Source: Caldisericota bacterium
Lineage (GTDB): Bacteria; Caldisericota; Caldisericia; Cryosericales; Cryosericaceae
DNA length: 13,651 bases
Reading direction: 5' to 3'
Assembly (NCBI GenBank): GCA_026390285.1
Contig: JAPLGH010000067.1
Coordinates: forward strand, 1 to 13,651
In this document: positions 1 through 6,821 of the stretch, piece by piece
Layout: every line of letters begins with the position of its first letter
Position numbering within the stretch: the stretch's first letter is position 1
Notes under the pieces: generated by a model
Told to the model about the DNA's origin: nothing
Databases searched by the model: none
The model's input: the letters and a program-made list of their open reading frames with translations, nothing else
Made by a program: the position numbers and the translations under genes

Positions 1-65
1 GGTTTTGAGGTCACTAATCACAGCCTCGTGTTGTACGGATACTGCCGTCAGTGCCGTTCAACACG

Positions 66-82
66 CCGATCCCAGCGATCGG
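66..82 (-). terminator. Small hairpin just past the aldo/keto reductase gene (weak terminator candidate)
   Basis: Positions 66-71 and 77-82 form a perfect 6-bp inverted repeat with a 5-nt loop, about 9 nt beyond the stop codon of the leftward aldo/keto reductase gene. On the minus strand no T-run follows the stem, so a classical rho-independent terminator is not supported. It may be an mRNA 3'-end stabiliser or chance. I see nothing else in positions 1-91. Confidence 0.22.
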
Positions 83-91
83 AGTAGAGCG

Positions 92-1225
92 TCAGCCGAG
101 TTGCTCAGCGACGCCTGCCAACTCATCGCGAATGGCAATGTGCTGTGGACACTTGTCCTCGCATAGTCCGCAACGGATGCAGCTGTCGGCTGACGACCCA
201 TCACGTTTTGTCTGGCCGTATCTCTTGCGCTGGATGTCCAGGTTTCCAAACATCGATGCGTCGTTAACCAGCTGGAACATGCCTGGGATGTTGACGCCAT
301 TGGGACAGGGCATGCAGTAGTTGCATGTTGTACAGGGAACGCGGACGAGGGCGTTGTAAGCGTCCCGGACGCGTGTGATCAGGTCGAGGTCGCCACGGGT
401 AAGCATATCCGCTCCTGACCTGCCGCCAGCAACCAGATTCTGCTGGACCTGTTCCAGCGTAGTCATGCCACTAAGCAGCAGCGAGACCTCGGGGTGGTTC
501 CAGACCCAGTCCAGCGCCCATTCGGCTGCCGAACGTCTGGTCGAGGCTGCGTCCCAGATTGCTGAGATTTCTGAGTTTGGCACTGCCAGTTTTCCACCAC
601 GCAGAGGCTCCATGACGACGATTCCCAATCCCATAGATGCTGCATAGTGCAGTCCATCAGTGCCCGCCTGTGTCTCTTCGTCAAGGAAGTTGTACTGAAT
701 CTGACAGAATGTCCAGTCATGGCAGGAGTCGACAATCTCCCGGAAAGTCGTATTGCTGTCATGGAACGAGAAGCCCAGACAGCCAATGCGTCCTTCCCGA
801 ATGCGCTCGTGCGCCCACTCGAGGACTCCGACATCGCGCAGCTTGTGCCACCGCTGAGCGTTGAGAGCATGCAGCAGGTAGAACTCGACGTGGTCGGTCC
901 GCATGCGCTGCAGCTGCTCTTCGAAGCGGCGGGTCATGTCAGCCTGTGACTCAATGAGCCAGGAAGGCATCTTGGTGGCCAGGTGCACCTTGTCCCGGTA
1001 GCCTTCCTGGAGGGCCTTGCCGACGAGCGTTTCACTCTTGCCGCCGTGATAGGGGTAGGCCGTATCGACGTAGTTGATTCCTCCGTCGATGCCGGTACGC
1101 AGCATAGTGATGGCTTGCTGCTCATCGATGGCTGAAGTGTCTTCGCCGACGGTAGGCAGTCTCATGGTGCCAAATCCGAGTGCAGAAGGCTTCCAGTCGA
1201 GTCTCCCGAATGATCTGTAGTTCAT
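92..1225 (-). CDS. Aldo/keto reductase with C-terminal [4Fe-4S] ferredoxin-like domain
   Basis: Predicted cytosolic oxidoreductase of 377 aa that reduces a carbonyl compound; the substrate is not predictable. Residues 1-290 look like an AKR TIM barrel carrying the usual tetrad: D54 and Y59 (in DTAYPY), K85 and H119 (in YLLH). The tail has two cysteine clusters, C298/C301/C304/C307 and C349/C352/C355/C359. The second is a textbook CxxCxxCxxxCP ferredoxin motif, so electrons may come from Fe-S centres rather than only NAD(P)H. An in-frame ATG lies 48 nt upstream (1273), but I chose 1225: AAAGGA sits 8 nt before it, and the protein then begins with the family-typical MNYRSFGRL. The upstream ATG falls within the predicted -10 region and so precedes the likely transcription start. 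The gene stands alone and is divergent from ddl. The family call is secure; the physiological role is unknown. Confidence 0.93.
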   Translation of the reverse strand: MNYRSFGRLDWKPSALGFGTMRLPTVGEDTSAIDEQQAITMLRTGIDGGINYVDTAYPYHGGKSETLVGKALQEGYRDKVHLATKMPSWLIESQADMTRRFEEQLQRMRTDHVEFYLLHALNAQRWHKLRDVGVLEWAHERIREGRIGCLGFSFHDSNTTFREIVDSCHDWTFCQIQYNFLDEETQAGTDGLHYAASMGLGIVVMEPLRGGKLAVPNSEISAIWDAASTRRSAAEWALDWVWNHPEVSLLLSGMTTLEQVQQNLVAGGRSGADMLTRGDLDLITRVRDAYNALVRVPCTTCNYCMPCPNGVNIPGMFQLVNDASMFGNLDIQRKRYGQTKRDGSSADSCIRCGLCEDKCPQHIAIRDELAGVAEQLG

Positions 1226-1233
1226 CAGGACCA

Positions 1234-1239
1234 TCCTTT
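1234..1239 (-). promoter_or_regulatory. Ribosome binding site deciding the aldo/keto reductase start
   Basis: On the minus strand this reads AAAGGA, 8 nt before the ATG at 1225. A second in-frame ATG (1234) directly abuts the motif and a third (1273) lies in the promoter, so the spacing favours 1225. Confidence 0.6.
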
Positions 1240-1261
1240 CACAGACAATTGTTCGTATTCC

Positions 1262-1289
1262 AATATATAACATCAGCCCCTGCTGTCAA
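1262..1289 (-). promoter_or_regulatory. Sigma70-type promoter of the aldo/keto reductase gene
   Basis: On the minus strand, a perfect TTGACA (-35, 1284-1289) is separated by 16 nt from TATATT (-10, 1262-1267). Transcription would start near 1255, giving a leader of about 30 nt before the ATG at 1225. A short 8-bp palindrome, ACAATTGT (1245-1252), lies just downstream of the predicted start and could be a repressor contact, but it is too short to argue strongly. Confidence 0.6.
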
Positions 1290-1349
1290 CGTGGTGTGCT
1301 GAAACGATATCAATGCACGCCTCCGGCCCTGGTTTTTTCGCCCGGTCCG

Positions 1350-1377
1350 TTGCAAACAGGTCCAAAAGGAATAGACT
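1350..1377 (+). promoter_or_regulatory. Possible promoter for the ddl-hydrolase-Mur ligase unit
   Basis: TTGCAA (1350-1355) and TAGACT (1372-1377) are 16 nt apart, each 4/6 to the sigma70 consensus. It lies in the divergent intergenic region, about 75 nt before the ddl start. The leader that follows holds a small inverted repeat, GAATT-CAGC-AATTC (1388-1401), and a G-rich stretch, with no convincing riboswitch. The match is moderate only. Confidence 0.3.
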
Positions 1378-1452
1378 GAATGTGCATGAATTCAGCAATT
1401 CACGGGCTTTTCGGGGGAGTCCGTCCCGCGGAGCCGGTGCAAGGAGCTATGA

Positions 1453-2658
1453 ATGAAGAAGAGAGTCGCCGTTGTCTTCGGTTCGCGCTCAGTCGAGCAC
1501 GAGGTCTCTATCATTACCGCCGTTCAGGCGATGAATTCTCTGGACGAGGAGCGCTTCGAGGTTGTCCCGCTCTACGTGTCCAAGGAGGGCATCTGGTTCA
1601 CGGGAGAAGCACTGAAAACGATGGAAGTATTCCGTGATTTGGTCAGTCTACCCGCCAAGGCACAGCGCGTGCAGCTGCAGCCCTTTGCCGGAAAGTCGAC
1701 CTTCGTGGTCCAGGCTCCGCGCAAAGGTTTCATGGGCCGTGGTACGGATGCGGAACCACTGGCTGTCGACGTCGGACTGCTGTGCAATCACGGTACCAAC
1801 GGTGAAGACGGGACAATGCAGGGGTTGTTTGAACTGCTGGGCGTCCCGTACACGAGCGCAGGTGTGACCGGCTCTGCGCTGGGCATGGACAAGGTGTTCC
1901 AGAAGCAGCTGTTCGCGGCCGCCGGAATCCCCGTGGTTCCGTACGTCAGTTTCAGCAGGCGGACATGGCGTGCTTCGCCGGAGGACTGCCTTCATATGGC
2001 TGAGCAGCGACTGCAATTTCCAATGTTTGTGAAACCAGCCAACCTGGGCTCCAGTGTCGGGATCACGCGTGCGACGGATCATGACACACTGCGATACGCA
2101 CTGGAGGTCGCCAGCCACTTCGACCGCAAGTTGCTTGTAGAGCAGGCAGTCACTGATCATCGTGAGGTGAACTGCGCGGTCCTGGGCAACGACGAGCCGA
2201 TGCCATCCGCGTGCGAGGAAGTCTTCAGTTCACACGCCTTCCTGGACTATGATGCCAAATACAAGGTGGGATACAAGACTACGGCCGGGTCGAGTAGTGG
2301 TACTCAAAAAGCGGAGGCACGCAAGGTGCCGGCGAATCTCGGCGACGAACTCACCCACAGGCTGCAAGATCTGGCATGCCGGGCATTCACTGCACTTGAT
2401 TGCCGGGGAGTCGCCCGGGTAGACTTCCTGATCGATCGATCGGGAGCTGTGTATGTCAACGAGATCAACACGATTCCGGGGGCGCTGTCGTTCTACCTGT
2501 GGGAAGCGGTCGGCATGCAATACCGTGACCTGCTCACGAAGCTGATCGATCTAGCCTGCGAAGCATTTGAAGACCGCAGGTCGAACGTCATCAGCTATGA
2601 TGTTTCAGACCTCCTGAAGCTGGGTTCAAAGGGCAAGTCCGGAAGCAGGACCGTCTGA
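1453..2658 (+). CDS. ddl: D-alanine--D-alanine ligase (Ddl, ATP-grasp)
   Basis: Cytosolic ligase joining two D-alanines with ATP for the peptidoglycan stem; 401 aa, somewhat longer than the usual 300-370. The N-terminal Ddl motif contains E15 in SVEHEVS. The ATP-grasp region has KPANLGSSVG (194-203) and an EQ pair near 230. The Mg-binding residues are D324, E337 and N339 (in NEINTIPG). The omega-loop segment reads FLDYDAKY (263-270). The position aligned with E. coli DdlB Tyr216 is Leu264, neither the Tyr of typical D-Ala-D-Ala ligases nor the Phe of known D-Ala-D-Lac ligases, so the second substrate is not certain. Start: AAGGAG 6 nt before the ATG at 1453; an overlapping ATG at 1449 is out of frame. 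It is the first gene of a three-gene unit. The C-terminal 30 residues are a basic, Ser/Gly/Lys-rich extension. Confidence 0.93.
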   Translation: MKKRVAVVFGSRSVEHEVSIITAVQAMNSLDEERFEVVPLYVSKEGIWFTGEALKTMEVFRDLVSLPAKAQRVQLQPFAGKSTFVVQAPRKGFMGRGTDAEPLAVDVGLLCNHGTNGEDGTMQGLFELLGVPYTSAGVTGSALGMDKVFQKQLFAAAGIPVVPYVSFSRRTWRASPEDCLHMAEQRLQFPMFVKPANLGSSVGITRATDHDTLRYALEVASHFDRKLLVEQAVTDHREVNCAVLGNDEPMPSACEEVFSSHAFLDYDAKYKVGYKTTAGSSSGTQKAEARKVPANLGDELTHRLQDLACRAFTALDCRGVARVDFLIDRSGAVYVNEINTIPGALSFYLWEAVGMQYRDLLTKLIDLACEAFEDRRSNVISYDVSDLLKLGSKGKSGSRTV

Positions 2659-2667
2659 CGGGGCTTC

Positions 2668-3453
2668 GTGGGTAGCACGCTCATCGACGGCATCACGCTT
2701 ACGTATGTGGACGAAGGGTCCGGAGACCCCGTCGTGCTGTTGCATGGCTGGGGCGGCCGGGCGGCCAGTATGACGCCGCTCATCGCAGGATTGCGGGACA
2801 AGTACCGAGTTCTTGCTTTCGACCTTCCTGGTTTTGGCGGCAGCAGTCCTCCTCCGGCTCCGTGGGGCACGCCCGAGTATGCTGCCTTCGTCGCGAAAGC
2901 CATGACGTCTCTTGGGATTGTGCGCGCGACGTACGTTGGACACTCGTTCGGTGGCCGCATCGCCATATGGCTGGCAGCGCACGCGCCTGAGACTGTCGAG
3001 GCCCTCGTCCTTGTGGACGCTGCCGGGATCAAGCCGCCGGCGACGCTCAGGCGGCGCACGCGTCAGGCCTTCTACAAAGTAGCTAAGGCGGTCCTGCGTC
3101 TCCCGATCCTCGGGGCACGGGGACCGGCGCTGCAGGAGCGGCTTGCCATGCGGTTTGGGAGTGCCGACTACAGAGCGATGACCGGCGTGATGAGGGCATC
3201 CATGGTGAGAACCGTGGGTCTCGACCTTACTGCCTGCCTGGGTGCCGTTCGTGCACCGACACTGCTCCTGTGGGGGGAAAAGGACACCGAAACCCCCATA
3301 GCGGATGGACGGAAGATGGAACGACTGATCAGCGGTTCGCGACTCATTGCTGTTTCAAATGCGGGTCACTTCAGCTATCTGGACAACCCGGCGTTCGTGA
3401 ATGCCGTGGTAAGCGCATTCCTCCATGGAACGCGAGAAGGAGCGACAGGATGA
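2668..3453 (+). CDS. Alpha/beta hydrolase
   Basis: 261 aa, alpha/beta-hydrolase fold. An HGWGG oxyanion-hole motif lies near residue 26, the nucleophile elbow is GHSFGG with Ser93, the likely acid is D206 (in GEKDTETP), and the likely base is H234 (in AGHFSY). All triad residues are present, so an active esterase, lipase or amide hydrolase is expected. No signal peptide is seen, so it is probably cytosolic. It starts with GTG 9 nt after the ddl stop, with only a weak GGGG ribosome site, suggesting translational coupling. Its end overlaps the next gene by 4 nt (ATGA). Lying between Ddl and a Mur ligase hints at a role in cell-wall precursors, but the substrate cannot be read from the sequence. 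Confidence 0.9.
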   Translation: MGSTLIDGITLTYVDEGSGDPVVLLHGWGGRAASMTPLIAGLRDKYRVLAFDLPGFGGSSPPPAPWGTPEYAAFVAKAMTSLGIVRATYVGHSFGGRIAIWLAAHAPETVEALVLVDAAGIKPPATLRRRTRQAFYKVAKAVLRLPILGARGPALQERLAMRFGSADYRAMTGVMRASMVRTVGLDLTACLGAVRAPTLLLWGEKDTETPIADGRKMERLISGSRLIAVSNAGHFSYLDNPAFVNAVVSAFLHGTREGATG

Positions 3454-5060
3454 GTAGTTTGGCGGCGCTCCTTCTGGTCCTGGCTGCCGGTACTGCCCTC
3501 ACTCTTGCCCTGGCAAGATTTGTCTATCTACTTCACATGCTGCAGCTTGAAGAATATGATACGCGACGGTTCTTCCACTGGGCTCTCCTCCACGTTGGCC
3601 GGCTGGTTGCCAATCCGATGCTTGACCTCCTCGGGCTCCTTGGGGTCGCCGTGCTGTTCCTGCGCCTTGAATCAGCACCTTCGATCGTCATCGCCTGCAT
3701 TCTGTCGATAGCTATTGGTCTTGTGGGACTCGTGTGGGAGCGTCGTCTCGGGGCGCGGAGTCCAGTGAAGAAAGCCTTGGTCATGACTCCTCGCGCGCGA
3801 CGCCTGCTGGTCTGTGCAGCGATCCTCACTGTGGGGGCTTGTCTGGCATCGTTCGCCGGACAGCAAGGACTCGGCCTTGCGGTAGCGTTGCTTTTGCCGG
3901 CCATAGCCCCTCTCATTCTGGTTGTCAGCCGCACGATCATGGAGCCTGTGGAAGCTCTGATACGTGACTGGTACGTGAGAGATGCGAGCAAAACCCTTGG
4001 CCGGTTTGGTCCGACGGTCGTCGGCATCACGGGGAGCTATGGCAAGACCAGCACCAAGTTCTTCACGGCACACCTTCTGGAATCGCGATATCGCGTTCTG
4101 ATGACGCCCGAGAGCTACAACACAGCCATGGGCATCTGCCGGGTCATCCGTGGACAACTCGGCCCAGAACATGAGGTGTTCGTTGTGGAGCTGGCCGAGA
4201 ACGAAAAAGGTGGATTTGAGCATCTTCTCAGCCTGGTCCCCTGCAGTATCTCGATCGTGACGTCGGTCGGTCTGCAACACCTCGAGGAGTTCGGTTCTGA
4301 GGCTGTCATCCAGCGCGTCATGAAGGGGTTCGTCAACATGCCTGCCAGTGGATCCACGGTTGTCCTGAACGGCGATGACCCTGTTCTTGCAGAAGTCGAA
4401 ACCGTGCAGGGGAAGAGACTCCTGAGGGTGAGCGCAGGTGGGTCGTTGGCATGTGACTTGCATGCCGAGGGTGTCGTGACGGGCGCCGAAGGTCTTTCCT
4501 TTGATATCGTGACGAGTCAGGATGAGCGATTCGGCTGCCACACGGTGCTGCTCGGACGGCAGAATGTTGAGAACATTCTGCTCGCTGTCGCAGTGGCACG
4601 CGAGCTGGGGGTATCCTGGAACGCAATCCAGGATGGTGTCGCCACACTGCAGGCACCTCCTCATCGCCTGCAGATGATGGCCGGCTCCGGCGGCGTTCAC
4701 ATCATCGACGATGCTTTCAACTCGAACCCTGCCGGATTCGCCATGGCAATGGAAGTACTGGCTGCTTTTCCTTCACGGCGGGTGCTTGTCACCCCCGGAC
4801 TGGTGTCGCTGGGCGATGCAGAGGATGTCGAAAACGTCCAGGCAGGAAGGCGGGCAGCCAAGGCGGCCGACGTGGTGATCCTTGTCGGCCCGAAGAAGAC
4901 TCGGTCGGTCCGCGAGGGGCTGCTGTCGGCAGGATTCCCGGAGACGAGTATTCTCACTGCTCGTTCCCTTGAAGAAGTAACAGGGCTCATGCGAAGCCTG
5001 CTGGAGCCAGGTGACACGGTCATGTTTGAGAACGACCTGCCTGATACATACAATGAGTGA
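3450..5060 (+). CDS. MurF-like Mur ligase with N-terminal membrane domain
   Basis: 536 aa. Residues 1-160 hold about four hydrophobic segments (roughly 4-30, 57-72, 76-96, 118-160) in place of the soluble UDP-sugar-binding domain of classical MurF. The ligase core follows: ATP loop GITGSYGKTS (192-201), TPESYNT (219-225), SVGLQHLEEFGS (272-283), ENILLA (374-379), and a MurF-type C-terminal domain with DAFNSNP (421-427) and VTPG (447-450). The protein ends with FENDLPDTYNE. It probably adds D-Ala-D-Ala, or a related amino compound, to a membrane-held or membrane-proximal precursor. The usual EMGA-like motif is changed to ELAENEKGG (247-255). Start ATG at 3450 overlaps the hydrolase stop (ATGA), with AAGGAG upstream; a longer in-frame reading back to 3270 only covers the hydrolase. 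The Mur ligase family is sure; MurF identity is inferred from motifs and the ddl neighbour. Confidence 0.85.
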   Translation: MSSLAALLLVLAAGTALTLALARFVYLLHMLQLEEYDTRRFFHWALLHVGRLVANPMLDLLGLLGVAVLFLRLESAPSIVIACILSIAIGLVGLVWERRLGARSPVKKALVMTPRARRLLVCAAILTVGACLASFAGQQGLGLAVALLLPAIAPLILVVSRTIMEPVEALIRDWYVRDASKTLGRFGPTVVGITGSYGKTSTKFFTAHLLESRYRVLMTPESYNTAMGICRVIRGQLGPEHEVFVVELAENEKGGFEHLLSLVPCSISIVTSVGLQHLEEFGSEAVIQRVMKGFVNMPASGSTVVLNGDDPVLAEVETVQGKRLLRVSAGGSLACDLHAEGVVTGAEGLSFDIVTSQDERFGCHTVLLGRQNVENILLAVAVARELGVSWNAIQDGVATLQAPPHRLQMMAGSGGVHIIDDAFNSNPAGFAMAMEVLAAFPSRRVLVTPGLVSLGDAEDVENVQAGRRAAKAADVVILVGPKKTRSVREGLLSAGFPETSILTARSLEEVTGLMRSLLEPGDTVMFENDLPDTYNE

Positions 5061-5107
5061 TATGATTGCCGTAAGAGCAGTGGACAGGAGGGTCAGTGGT
5101 CGATCGC

Positions 5108-5161
5108 AGCACTTGGCGTGCCCAGGTCGGTTTGTGAGATTTGAGCACTTGGGCAGGCCCA
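5108..5161 (+). repeat. Imperfect direct repeat in the leader before dcd
   Basis: AGCACTTGGCGTGCCCA (5108-5124) recurs as AGCACTTGGGCAGGCCCA (5144-5161). The first nine bases and the CCCA end are identical, with starts 36 nt apart. It lies in the 194-nt gap between the Mur ligase and dcd genes. It could be a pair of protein-binding sites or a relic of a duplication; nothing shows which. Confidence 0.4.
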
Positions 5162-5164
5162 TGC

Positions 5165-5180
5165 GGGGCCGACCGGCCCC
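5165..5180 (+). other. GC-rich hairpin upstream of the dcd promoter
   Basis: GGGGCC-GACC-GGCCCC is a perfect 6-bp all-GC stem with a 4-nt loop. It lies between the Mur ligase stop (5060) and the proposed dcd promoter. No T-run follows, so it is not a standard intrinsic terminator, but it could end or stabilise the upstream transcript. Confidence 0.35.
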
Positions 5181-5185
5181 AAGCC

Positions 5186-5213
5186 TTGACCCGAGCATGC
5201 TTTTGAACACAAT
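5186..5213 (+). promoter_or_regulatory. Candidate promoter of the dcd-lacI-rbsK nucleoside operon
   Basis: TTGACC (5186-5191, 5/6 to -35) and CACAAT (5208-5213, 4/6 to -10) are spaced by 16 nt. The predicted start near 5220 falls inside the LacI-type operator. The next gene follows with a strong TGGAGG ribosome site (5243-5248), 6 nt before the dcd ATG. Confidence 0.42.
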
Positions 5214-5226
5214 GGTAGCGTTTGCA
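5213..5226 (+). promoter_or_regulatory. Candidate LacI-family operator
   Basis: TGGTAGCGTTTGCA fits the LacI-family operator pattern TGNAANCGNTTNCA at 9 of 10 fixed positions, including the central CG; the right half-site is perfect. It touches the proposed -10 and covers the expected transcription start, the classical place for a repressor to block initiation. A LacI-family gene lies one gene downstream (5809). Family pattern and position support the call; binding is inferred. Confidence 0.5.
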
Positions 5227-5254
5227 GGCGAAAATCGGGTTTTGGAGGCGAGAG

Positions 5255-5806
5255 ATGGGAATCAAGTCTGACACCTGGATCACGACCCACGCGCTGGCTG
5301 GCATGATCGAACCGTTTGCCTCAGACTGTCCCAGGGGCGTCGTCTCCTACGGTGTGTCATCGTATGGATACGACATGCGTGTGGCGGACGAGTTCAAGGT
5401 CTTCACGAATGTCTTCAATGCCATCGTCGATCCAAAGGCGTTCACCGGGCAGAGTTTTGTAGACATGAAGGGGGAATCCTGTATCATCCCGCCGAACTCT
5501 TTCGCGCTGGCACGCAGTCTCGAGTACTTCCGGATTCCCCGCGATGTCTTGTGTCTTGTCATCGGCAAGAGCACCTATGCTCGAGCGGGCATCATCGTCA
5601 ATGTGACGCCGCTTGAGCCCGAATGGGAAGGTTTCGTCACCATCGAGATCAGCAACACGACGCCGCTCCCCGTCAAAGTCTATGCCAACGAGGGGATTGC
5701 TCAGGTCCTTTTCATGGGAGCCGACGAGATGTGCGGCATCTCCTATCAGGACAAGAAGGGCAAGTATCAGAAGCAGACGGGCATCTGGCTGCCGAGGGTG
5801 GAGTAG
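5255..5806 (+). CDS. dcd: dCTP deaminase
   Basis: 183 aa, about the normal length of this trimeric enzyme, which converts dCTP to dUTP and ammonia for dTMP synthesis. Diagnostic stretches are SYGYDMRV (36-43), PPNSFALA (79-86), GKSTYARAG (104-112, with R110 matching the conserved active-site arginine), TPLEPEWEG (118-126) and the proposed general base E131 in TIEIS. The C-terminus carries the usual lid-like tail GKYQKQTG. I chose ATG 5255 rather than an in-frame ATG at 5222 because TGGAGG sits 6 nt upstream and the protein then starts at the family's usual point. It leads the operon: the repressor gene begins 2 nt after its stop. A bifunctional dCTP deaminase/dUTPase is possible but less likely. 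Confidence 0.93.
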   Translation: MGIKSDTWITTHALAGMIEPFASDCPRGVVSYGVSSYGYDMRVADEFKVFTNVFNAIVDPKAFTGQSFVDMKGESCIIPPNSFALARSLEYFRIPRDVLCLVIGKSTYARAGIIVNVTPLEPEWEGFVTIEISNTTPLPVKVYANEGIAQVLFMGADEMCGISYQDKKGKYQKQTGIWLPRVE

Positions 5807-5808
5807 CC

Positions 5809-6819
5809 ATGAGGGAAATCGCGCGGAAGCTCGGCGTTTCCACCAGCACCGTGTCGCGGGCGTTCTCGAAGCCGGAGATGGTACGGCCGGAGCTGCGTGA
5901 GCGCATCCTGAAGATGGCGAGGGAGTTGGACTACAAGCCCAATCCAATAGCGCGCGCCATGGTCCGCGGCCAATCCGATCTCATTGGGCTTGTGGTTCCA
6001 GACATCACCAATCCCTTTTTTCCAGCTATTGTGCGCGGCGTAGAGGATGAAGCACGCAAGCATGGTCTGAACCTCATCGTCTGCAATAGCGACGGTCATG
6101 TGGCCAAGGAAAAACAGTACCTGCATTCTTTGCACGACCTGACTGTGGCGGGAATCATCCTTGCCAGTGCTTCCCGCAGAGATGCATATGTGGCAGAGCT
6201 GGCGACGGGTATCCCTGTTGTCGTCATGGACCGCAGGCTGGTCGGTTCCCTGGTTTCGCAGGTGAATGCCGATAACTACGGTGGGAGCAAGGCCGTAGTC
6301 GACCACCTGGCTGGGCTGGGACACCGCAAGCTCCTGTATCTCGCAGGGCCTCCAAGGATTTCCACAACTGAGGACAGGCTCAGAGGGTTCCGTGACCAGT
6401 GCCGTCTGCACCACATCGACTTTCATGTTGTGCGGGCGGGTTTTGGTATGGACGACGGCTACCTGGCTATGAAGCAGGCTGGTCCCATGATGGATGGTAC
6501 CACGAGCGTCGTCTGTGCCAATGATTTGTGTGCATTTGGCGCTCTGGCAAGACTTGCAGAAGTCGGCATCCTCGTGCCGGACCAGATATCGGTCACTGGT
6601 TTTGACGACATAGCATTTGCCAGGATATTGAAGCCGTCGCTGACGACCGTACGACAACCTGCTTATGAGATGGGTCGACTTGCGGTGACGGCAATTCTGA
6701 ACATGAGACGCGGTCAAGCGCCACATCAGCCGGTGGTCCTGCCGACGGAACTTGTCGTCCGGGATTCGACGGCTGTCCGGAATGCTTCTGCGGAGCCTTC
6801 CTCGGCACGGGACCGGTAG
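5809..6819 (+). CDS. LacI-family transcriptional regulator
   Basis: 336 aa repressor-type regulator. The N-terminal helix-turn-helix starts almost at once (MREIARKLGVSTSTVSRAF, residues 1-19), followed by the hinge region YKPNPIARAM (42-51), where Met51 replaces the common minor-groove leucine. A periplasmic-binding-protein-like sensor domain (about 57-325) carries LIGLVVPDITNPFF, DRR (141-143), ANDLCAFG (237-244) and TGFDD (263-267). This most resembles RbsR/PurR-type regulators, so ribose, a nucleoside or a purine is a likely effector. Its ATG is 2 nt after the dcd stop, with a GGTGGAG ribosome site inside the end of dcd. It ends 2 nt before the ribokinase gene, so it sits inside the operon it probably controls through the site at 5213-5226. 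Confidence 0.93.
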   Translation: MREIARKLGVSTSTVSRAFSKPEMVRPELRERILKMARELDYKPNPIARAMVRGQSDLIGLVVPDITNPFFPAIVRGVEDEARKHGLNLIVCNSDGHVAKEKQYLHSLHDLTVAGIILASASRRDAYVAELATGIPVVVMDRRLVGSLVSQVNADNYGGSKAVVDHLAGLGHRKLLYLAGPPRISTTEDRLRGFRDQCRLHHIDFHVVRAGFGMDDGYLAMKQAGPMMDGTTSVVCANDLCAFGALARLAEVGILVPDQISVTGFDDIAFARILKPSLTTVRQPAYEMGRLAVTAILNMRRGQAPHQPVVLPTELVVRDSTAVRNASAEPSSARDR

Positions 6820-6821
6820 TC

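Noticed and set aside
1299..1312. CG-centred LacI-operator-like sequence (CTGAAACGATATCA) near the aldo/keto reductase promoter
   Set aside because: Only 7 of 10 fixed positions match, it lies upstream of the -35 box, and no LacI gene is linked to this unit. Too weak to call.
1321..1345. Intrinsic terminator at the T-run (ggttttttcg) in the divergent intergenic region
   Set aside because: The bases before the T-run do not form a stable stem, and no rightward gene ends before it in this window.
3672..4700. 342-codon open frame on the minus strand inside the Mur ligase gene
   Set aside because: Shadow of a well-supported Mur ligase; composition is antisense-like with no motif.
5230..5246. AAAA-TCGGG-TTTT inverted repeat in the dcd leader as a second operator or terminator
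   Set aside because: Four-base arms only, poor fit to the LacI pattern (5 of 10), and it sits directly against the ribosome site.
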